From the NCBI GenBank assembly GCA_002320605.1, contig DCKG01000009.1:1-35486 (forward strand): a DNA stretch of 35,486 nucleotides. The letters run 5' to 3'. The stretch comes from Bacteroidales bacterium UBA1680. GTDB lineage: Bacteria > Bacteroidota > Bacteroidia > Bacteroidales > UBA932. This document shows, in pieces, positions 29,647 to 35,486 of the stretch (position 1 is the first letter of the stretch; the number at the start of each line of letters is the position of its first letter). The notes under the pieces are model-generated. The model was not told the DNA's origin, did not search any database, and worked only from the letters and a program-made list of their open reading frames with translations. The translations under genes and the position numbers were made by a program.

Positions 29647-31647
29647 TCAATAGTTTACCCCTCTTCCCAGCTTTTGTTTCACAGCTAGTTGCAGCTTCTG
29701 CAGACGAATTATTTCGTCCATCACCTTTGGCTGGCCAGACTCATCCCCCTCTTTCTGGAGAGCCTCAAGCTGATTCCTCAGATCCGTCAGCCTGCGGTCC
29801 AGACGGCAGGACTGGAACACCAGTATGGCCTTAGGAACATATTTCACGAGCCACGAGTCGTGCGACATCAGAGAATCACGCAAATCTTTGACTGACAATT
29901 TGTAACGTTCATTGTTCGAGAGCTGTGCCGTCACGAAGGCCACCTGCCTGTCCTCGCTGTCAAGCAAGTGGCGGACAATGACCTTCTGAGAGTAGCCGTC
30001 ATAATATTCCTTAGAATAGGCATTCCATATATTCCTGTAAATATCGTTTGTAAACTCTACATTGTCATCCTCAAGAGCCTGGCAAATATAATCGAAGACA
30101 GCCGGAGACTCCTCTTCTTTTTCATCTGGCATATCCGTCTCGAACACCAGCTTGGAAGTGCCATCCGTAAGCACGAAATTCAGCAGCCCCCTCTCACCTT
30201 TCCCCATTATGGAATCGTTCTCCAAAGCCTCCACCCCATCGCTAGAAGTGAGGCTCACCGCCTGAGGCTCATCACTGCGAGGCTCCGTTCTTGCATAAGG
30301 CACATTCGATGATGCCCTTGCCGCAGATTCTATGTTCTTGGCAACAGACGAATCCACCCTTCCTGAGAGAGCCTCCCTTCTAATGCCGAACTTCTCGCTC
30401 AAAGCATCCAGATAAACTTCCCTCTTCACCATATCAGGAATGGATGCAATAGAATCGGCGATTTCATTAATCACTGTCGCACGCTTGATAGGGTCTCTCT
30501 CGGTACCCTTCAATAAATATGTCGCCTTGAATTCCAAGAAATCCTGCTCTGCCCCTGCAAGGAAATCTTGCACTTCGGCAAGCGAGTGTTTTCTTGAATA
30601 TGAGTCAGGATCGTCTCCGTCTGGAATCAGCACCACCCTCACGTTCATTCCTTCGCGAAGGAACATGTCTATTCCCCTCAGAGCCCCATGTATGCCAGCA
30701 TCGTCGCCATCGTACATCAACGTGACATTGGAAGTGAATCGCTTGATGAGCTGAATCTGCCCCTCAGTCAATGAAGTGCCGCTGGAAGCCACCACGTTCG
30801 TGATTCCTAGCTGATGCATGGAAAGAACGTCCAAGTACCCCTCGACCAGGTAGCACTTATCCTTATCCCCCATTTCTTTCTTAGCATGCCAGATGCCGTA
30901 CAGAGACTGATTTTTAACGTAAATCTCCGATTCCTTGGAATTCACATACTTAGCATAAGGCTGGCCTTCCTCTTTCTTTTTCAATGTCCTGGCTCCGAAG
31001 GCAATCACCCTGCCGCTAATCGAATGCACGGGGAAAACTACCCTATCGTAAAACCTATCGTGCAGCGAACCATCGTTATCGTATCTGGCGCAAAGACCCG
31101 TGTCCAGAAGATATTCATCCTTATAACCAGCAGATTTAGCCGCATCAGTGAAAGAGTGCCTGTCAGACGGTGCCCAGCCTAAGCCGTACTTCTCGATTGT
31201 TTCATCCTCTAGTCCCCTGGAGTGGAAATACGCCAGTCCAACGTTACGCCCCTCATCCGTCCTCAGCTGCTCATGGAAAAATTTGCTGGCATATTCAGTG
31301 ACGAGCAGCATGCTTTCCCTGCGCTGGCGATTGGCAATGTCCTCCGCAGTCTCTTCTTTCTCGTGTATTTCAATGTTGTATTTCTTAGCGAGATACCGCA
31401 GAGCTTCCACGTAGCTCATGTGCTCGTAATCCATCACGAAGCCCACTGCAGAGCCGCCTTTATGGCAGCCGAAGCAGTAATATATCCCTTTGGATGGGAC
31501 AACGTGGAACGACGGAGTTTTTTCGTTATGAAAAGGGCAGCATGCCCAATATTCCGAGCCTCGGCGCCTCAACGATACGAAATCCCCCACCACCTCTTCA
31601 ACTTTGGCAGTGTCCAGAATCTGTCGTACCGTCTCGTCAGGAATCAT
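29647..31647 (-). CDS. dnaG: DNA primase
   Basis: This encodes 666 residues. The CHC2 zinc domain has C37, H40, C58 and C61; the TOPRIM catalytic part has E269 (LVEGYLDVL) and D313/D315 (YDGDDAG); the C-terminal helicase-binding region has a Bacteroidetes-type extension. It makes RNA primers for replication. The start codon overlaps the stop of the DUF308 gene by 4 nt (ATGA), so translation is coupled. It lies between DUF308 and metG on one transcript. Confidence 0.96.
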   Translation of the reverse strand: MIPDETVRQILDTAKVEEVVGDFVSLRRRGSEYWACCPFHNEKTPSFHVVPSKGIYYCFGCHKGGSAVGFVMDYEHMSYVEALRYLAKKYNIEIHEKEETAEDIANRQRRESMLLVTEYASKFFHEQLRTDEGRNVGLAYFHSRGLEDETIEKYGLGWAPSDRHSFTDAAKSAGYKDEYLLDTGLCARYDNDGSLHDRFYDRVVFPVHSISGRVIAFGARTLKKKEEGQPYAKYVNSKESEIYVKNQSLYGIWHAKKEMGDKDKCYLVEGYLDVLSMHQLGITNVVASSGTSLTEGQIQLIKRFTSNVTLMYDGDDAGIHGALRGIDMFLREGMNVRVVLIPDGDDPDSYSRKHSLAEVQDFLAGAEQDFLEFKATYLLKGTERDPIKRATVINEIADSIASIPDMVKREVYLDALSEKFGIRREALSGRVDSSVAKNIESAARASSNVPYARTEPRSDEPQAVSLTSSDGVEALENDSIMGKGERGLLNFVLTDGTSKLVFETDMPDEKEEESPAVFDYICQALEDDNVEFTNDIYRNIWNAYSKEYYDGYSQKVIVRHLLDSEDRQVAFVTAQLSNNERYKLSVKDLRDSLMSHDSWLVKYVPKAILVFQSCRLDRRLTDLRNQLEALQKEGDESGQPKVMDEIIRLQKLQLAVKQKLGRGVNY

Positions 31648-32306
31648 TGCTCGTCCACGGTGTCGTCCCCTACTTTATGATATTCAGTCTCAACAGCATT
31701 CCCAATGCCAGAAGTGTCCATTCCGTCTTTCTTCGTCTCCATGGTCTTGCTCGCAGGGCCGAATTTAATCTCGTATGCCGTCTTTGCTTTGTTCATCCGC
31801 CATGTGGAAATCAGGTCCGAAATCCCATAAATAACCAGCAGGCAGCCTGCGACAATGCTCATCACCCTGATGCCGAACGGATTGAATAGCAGCAAGATGC
31901 CACCTATGATGCAGAATATTGACAAAATCAACGTGGCGAAGCCTGCGCCTATGAGGCTCATCGCTCCCGACAGGGCCAGGAGCTGAATCGCTCCAAAGAT
32001 GATCAGCAATATTCCGATGAAATACACGATGAGATTCGCGACCGCCTGAGGATAAAAGAAGAGAAGCAGGCCGAACACGATATCCACGATGGCATTGGTG
32101 AGCATGAGAGGCATCGCACCATCGTTCCGCTTCACGATTCCCCTGATAGTGGAAACCAAGCCGGCTGCGATAAGGAAAGCGGCGATGATCTGCACGACAG
32201 TGATCGTAGCTTCGTTCACGGCTATCATAACCAGACCAATGGCGATTGCCACCAGCGCCCTTAGGACGCTGTTAAAGTTTGACTTGTACCCAAATGTGAT
32301 GAACAT
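31644..32306 (-). CDS. DUF308/HdeD-family membrane protein
   Basis: A 220-residue protein with six hydrophobic segments in three pairs (residues about 10-170), the layout of the HdeD/DUF308 family, in which E. coli HdeD is linked to acid resistance. The last 45 residues are a charged cytoplasmic tail. The role here is unknown. It heads the dnaG-metG transcript and overlaps dnaG by 4 nt. Confidence 0.85.
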   Translation of the reverse strand: MFITFGYKSNFNSVLRALVAIAIGLVMIAVNEATITVVQIIAAFLIAAGLVSTIRGIVKRNDGAMPLMLTNAIVDIVFGLLLFFYPQAVANLIVYFIGILLIIFGAIQLLALSGAMSLIGAGFATLILSIFCIIGGILLLFNPFGIRVMSIVAGCLLVIYGISDLISTWRMNKAKTAYEIKFGPASKTMETKKDGMDTSGIGNAVETEYHKVGDDTVDEQ

Positions 32307-32329
32307 ATCTTTTCCTTTTCAATGAACTA

Positions 32330-32337
32330 CAAATTTA
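32330..32337 (-). promoter_or_regulatory. -7 box of the DUF308-dnaG-metG operon
   Basis: TAAATTTG on the minus strand, 24 nt before the ATG at 32306. It is divergent to the PHP gene, whose likely -7 region (AATTTTTG, 32340-32347) is one base off consensus. Confidence 0.5.
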
Positions 32338-32361
32338 AGAATTTTTGCTATATTCGTGAAT

Positions 32362-33219
32362 ATGATTTATGATACTCACGTTCATAGCCAGTTTTCATTC
32401 GATGGCGAACGCACCACTGTAGAGAAAAGCACGAAAGCAGCAATAGAAAAAGGATTGGGAGGAATATGCTTCACCGACCACTGTGATTTCTATGTCCCGC
32501 CGATGAAGGCTGATTTCGAGCCCATAGTGAACGAGGAATTCAACGTGTCTGCCCAGCAAGCCGAGATAGACAGGGTCCGCGGGCTGATCCTCGACGGGGA
32601 ATATGGCAGGGCGGCAGCGAAAAAATTCAGGCTGCTGAAGGGCGTAGAGATAGGACTCTACAATTCTTGCAGACCCAAGATAAAGGAATATGTCGCCAGC
32701 CACCGATTCGACGAGATAATCGCGTCGGTGCATTACTTAGATGACGTTGACCCATACTGCGGAGGAGTTTACTACAAAGGAAAGAACTGGAAAGAAGCTT
32801 ACGGGCATTATCTGGAAACGATACTTAAGGAGGCTAAGTGGCTAGGCGACGGATTCGACATAATCGGCCACTTCGACTATGTGGCTCGCTACGCACCTTA
32901 TCCAAAAGAAAGCATAACGTATCACGATTTCGCAGATTTATTCGATGAACTGCTCACTTTCCTCGCCCAGAACGGGAAAGGACTGGAAATCAACACGAAA
33001 ACATACAAGAAATATGGTATGAGAGCCCCAGAGCTGGACAGAGACATCCTCATCCGCTTCCTAGAGCTAGGCGGCGAGATTCTTACGCCCGGCTCAGACG
33101 CTCACGCCCCAGAAAGAGTCGGCGACAAATTCGATTACTACGCCCAGTTCATAAAATCCTGCGGTTTCCGCCGTCTGGGGCATTTCGAAAACCGCAAAGT
33201 CAAGCTAGTGAATATTTAA
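32362..33219 (+). CDS. PHP-domain histidinol-phosphatase-like protein
   Basis: A 285-residue PHP-fold metal-dependent phosphoesterase similar to HisJ-type histidinol phosphatase. Metal ligands are visible in DTHVHSQFS (H6, H8), FTDHCDF, GVEIGLY, SVHYLD, IGHFDY and PGSDAHAP. In family members this enzyme removes phosphate from L-histidinol phosphate in histidine synthesis, but no other his genes are in the window, so another phosphate ester is possible. The ATG at 32362 is preferred over an upstream GTG. It converges on recQ, with the two stop codons overlapping in TTAA at 33216-33219. Confidence 0.88.
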   Translation: MIYDTHVHSQFSFDGERTTVEKSTKAAIEKGLGGICFTDHCDFYVPPMKADFEPIVNEEFNVSAQQAEIDRVRGLILDGEYGRAAAKKFRLLKGVEIGLYNSCRPKIKEYVASHRFDEIIASVHYLDDVDPYCGGVYYKGKNWKEAYGHYLETILKEAKWLGDGFDIIGHFDYVARYAPYPKESITYHDFADLFDELLTFLAQNGKGLEINTKTYKKYGMRAPELDRDILIRFLELGGEILTPGSDAHAPERVGDKFDYYAQFIKSCGFRRLGHFENRKVKLVNI

Positions 33220-35429
33220 TTAGCTATCTCGCAAAGGAACTTTATGCGCACCAGCCTGATTTCCATCTCCTCATAATCAGGCCCTAAGACTTTCATGGCC
33301 TCCTCGACAGAGTCCGAGACTGCCTCTTCCTTGAAATAATTATAAATATCCTCTATTACATCCTCGTCCACGTTGGCGTTGATGTCGTAGTTCAGGTCCA
33401 GCTTCGTGCCCGAAGCCACAATTGCCTCTATCTCATTCAGGAGGTCTCCCATCTCCAGCCCCTTTGCTTCGGCGATGTCCTCCAGCGGTATCCTGCGGTC
33501 TATGCTGGTGATTATATAAACCTTGTCCGCAGCCTTCGATGGGGCAGACTTCACGACGAAATCCTCTGGACGAGTGATCTCATTCTCGTCCACGTATTTC
33601 TTTATCAGGTCTACGAACTCCTGGCCGAACTTATTAGCCTTACCGGCACCGACGCCCTGGCAGTTCTGCAATTCGGTAAGACTGATAGGATAAAGGATTG
33701 ACATGTCTTCCAGAGCCTGATCGCTGAATATTATCCAAGGCTGCAGATGAAGTTTCTTAGAAACATCCTTACGCAAATCTTTCAGCATTGAAAGCAGTGT
33801 GGCATCTCCGCCTCCTCCACCTTTCATGTTAGAAGCTATTGCAGCCTCATCATCATCGGCTTCATCGGCATTATTGCTCTGGAATTCCCTCTCTTTCACC
33901 AGACGAATCTCGTATGGTTTTGCCGCAAACTCTGCGCCTTTCTTCGTAACGTAAATGAGACCGTAAGACTCTATCTCCTTCTCCAGCAGATGCCCAACCA
34001 AGCCCTGATGAATGACCGATGCCCAGAACTTCTCATCGTGCTTTGCCCCAGCCCCGAAAAGCTCCAGCTTGTCATGCTTATAAGATTTGATTAGGGCATT
34101 TGACTTGCCAGCTAAGATTGCTGCCAGATGCTCCATCTTGAAATGCTCCGGTAAAGATTTTATCAGCTTTATGACCAGGAGCATCTCCTTCATGCCATCG
34201 AATGTCGGCTTAGGATTCAGGCAATTGTCGCAAGCCCCACAGTTATCCTGAGTATAATCCTCGCCAAAATAGTTCAGGAGCAGCTTCCTACGGCACTGGT
34301 TCGACTCAGCATATGCGACGGTCTCTATAAGGAGCTGACTATTGATTTCCTGTTCTGCAATAGGTTTGCCATGCTTTAGCTTTTCCAGCTTCTCGATATC
34401 TTTATAGCTATAATAGGCGATGCAGTCCGCACCCTCTCCGTCTCTGCCTGCGCGGCCAGTCTCCTGATAATACCCTTCGATGCTTTTCGGGAAGTCGTAA
34501 TGAATGACGAACCTTACGTCCGGCTTGTCGATGCCCATGCCGAAAGCTATGGTAGCCACAATCACGTCCACATCTTGCATCAAGAACCTGTCCTGGTTCT
34601 CTGCACGAACCTTGGCATCCAAGCCGGCATGGTAAGGGAGGGCTTTTATGCCATTAATGTTCAGAAGATTGGCCATCTCCTCCACCTTCTTTCTGCTAAG
34701 GCAGTAGATAATCCCTGACTTCCCGGGATTTCTCTTGATATATTTTATTATGTCTTTCTCTGGCTCAACCTTGTCCTTCACCTCATAATAAAGGTTAGGA
34801 CGATTAAATGACGACTTGAATATGTCAGCCCCCGTTATCCCCAGGTTTTTTAATATGTCGCTCTGCACCTTAGGCGTAGCCGTAGCCGTGAGGGCGATGA
34901 TAGGAGCACGGCCTATTTCATCTACTATTTCCCTGATTCTCCTGTACTCTGGCCTGAAATCGTGCCCCCACTCAGAGATGCAGTGAGCCTCGTCCACTGC
35001 GTAGAAAGAAATTTTAACGTCTTTCAGTAATTCCACGTTGTCTTCCTTCGTCAACGACTCAGGAGCCACGTACAAAAGCTTCGTGACGCCAGAGTGCACA
35101 TCCTGTTTGACCTCCTGAAGCTGAACCTTATTCAGTGAAGAATTAAGGAAATGAGCTATGCCACCATTGTTATCGGAAACGAAACCACGAATGGCATCAA
35201 CCTGGTTTTTCATGAGGGCTATCAACGGCGAGATTACGATAGCCGTTCCTTCCATCACGAGTGCCGGAAGTTGAAAACAAAGGGACTTGCCTGCGCCTGT
35301 AGGCATAAGCACGAAAGTATCTCTTCCATCTAGAAGATTATGAATGATTTTTTCTTGATCCCCCTTGAAAGTATCGTATCCGAAAAACTCTTTCAGTTTG
35401 GAGCGAAGCAGTTCAGAATCTACATTCAT
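33216..35429 (-). CDS. recQ: ATP-dependent DNA helicase RecQ
   Basis: This encodes 737 residues. The helicase core has Walker A PTGAGKS (43-49), DEAH (146-149), and the GRAGRDG motif VI region. The RecQ zinc site is CRRKLLLNYF...CGACDNC, followed by a winged helix, then an HRDC domain (about 570-650) and a C-terminal helix-turn-helix region beyond the E. coli length, as in Bacteroides. The frame is open to an ATG at 35456, but a TATATTTA box directly abuts that codon, so MNVDSELL at 35429 is the likelier start. RecQ unwinds DNA in recombination and fork repair. It converges on the PHP gene with overlapping stops. Confidence 0.95.
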   Translation of the reverse strand: MNVDSELLRSKLKEFFGYDTFKGDQEKIIHNLLDGRDTFVLMPTGAGKSLCFQLPALVMEGTAIVISPLIALMKNQVDAIRGFVSDNNGGIAHFLNSSLNKVQLQEVKQDVHSGVTKLLYVAPESLTKEDNVELLKDVKISFYAVDEAHCISEWGHDFRPEYRRIREIVDEIGRAPIIALTATATPKVQSDILKNLGITGADIFKSSFNRPNLYYEVKDKVEPEKDIIKYIKRNPGKSGIIYCLSRKKVEEMANLLNINGIKALPYHAGLDAKVRAENQDRFLMQDVDVIVATIAFGMGIDKPDVRFVIHYDFPKSIEGYYQETGRAGRDGEGADCIAYYSYKDIEKLEKLKHGKPIAEQEINSQLLIETVAYAESNQCRRKLLLNYFGEDYTQDNCGACDNCLNPKPTFDGMKEMLLVIKLIKSLPEHFKMEHLAAILAGKSNALIKSYKHDKLELFGAGAKHDEKFWASVIHQGLVGHLLEKEIESYGLIYVTKKGAEFAAKPYEIRLVKEREFQSNNADEADDDEAAIASNMKGGGGGDATLLSMLKDLRKDVSKKLHLQPWIIFSDQALEDMSILYPISLTELQNCQGVGAGKANKFGQEFVDLIKKYVDENEITRPEDFVVKSAPSKAADKVYIITSIDRRIPLEDIAEAKGLEMGDLLNEIEAIVASGTKLDLNYDINANVDEDVIEDIYNYFKEEAVSDSVEEAMKVLGPDYEEMEIRLVRIKFLCEIAN

Positions 35430-35486
35430 CCGGTCATCAGCTATCTTTAACAACATAAATATAGATTAACTTTTTCTTTTTATCAA

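Overview
The window looks like chromosome from a member of the order Bacteroidales. Evidence: promoters of the Bacteroidetes type (TTTG, about 20 nt, TAnnTTTG) in front of many genes, almost no Shine-Dalgarno sequences, lipoproteins with SPII signals, and proteins with a clear Bacteroidales flavour (GH92, GH109, a NagX-like acyltransferase, a RecQ and MetG of the Bacteroides kind). Base composition is near 50% GC in genes. No tRNA, rRNA or CRISPR was recognised.

Layout. 1-1944 is a decayed galE: two in-frame pieces (287-423 and 1792-1944) are separated by a 1368-bp element with 33-bp imperfect terminal inverted repeats and an 8-bp target duplication. The element carries no recognisable transposase but does carry REP-like palindromes. 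1948-4639 (minus) holds a small conserved protein, a HepT/MntA toxin-antitoxin pair, radA and a tiny lipoprotein. 4740-6427 (minus) is a two-gene unit: YfcE-like phosphodiesterase and NagX-like membrane acyltransferase. rsmE (6508-7356, plus) carries an unusual low-complexity insert. After it, 7357-9909 is an islet with two exported proteins of unknown function, bracketed by about 265-bp direct repeats that each begin inside the rsmE 3' end, so a second, orphan rsmE 3' fragment lies at 9910-9981. A GH92 mannosidase follows (10199-12466, minus).

12558-16499 (plus) is a compact unit: small membrane protein, mutL, rhomboid protease, membrane-anchored endonuclease/exonuclease/phosphatase protein. 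16534-18683 (minus) pairs an OPA-type sugar-phosphate transporter with a ribulose/allulose-phosphate 3-epimerase-like enzyme behind a promoter with a palindrome. 18784-23098 (minus) is dnaX, lptB and a secreted metallophosphoesterase. 23160-25895 (plus) is a periplasmic protein, an M16 peptidase and an O-methyltransferase, then GH109 (25964-27361). 27426-32306 (minus) is a DUF308 membrane protein, dnaG and metG. 32362-33219 (plus) is a PHP-domain phosphatase, convergent with recQ (minus).

Themes: housekeeping DNA metabolism (radA, mutL, dnaX, dnaG, recQ) mixed with glycan breakdown (GH92, GH109, NagX-like) and sugar-phosphate use. The most unusual parts are the element in galE, the REPIN-like palindrome cassettes, the rsmE-bracketed islet, a MutL whose endonuclease motif is degenerate, and a strong excess of the hexamer GAATAT throughout.
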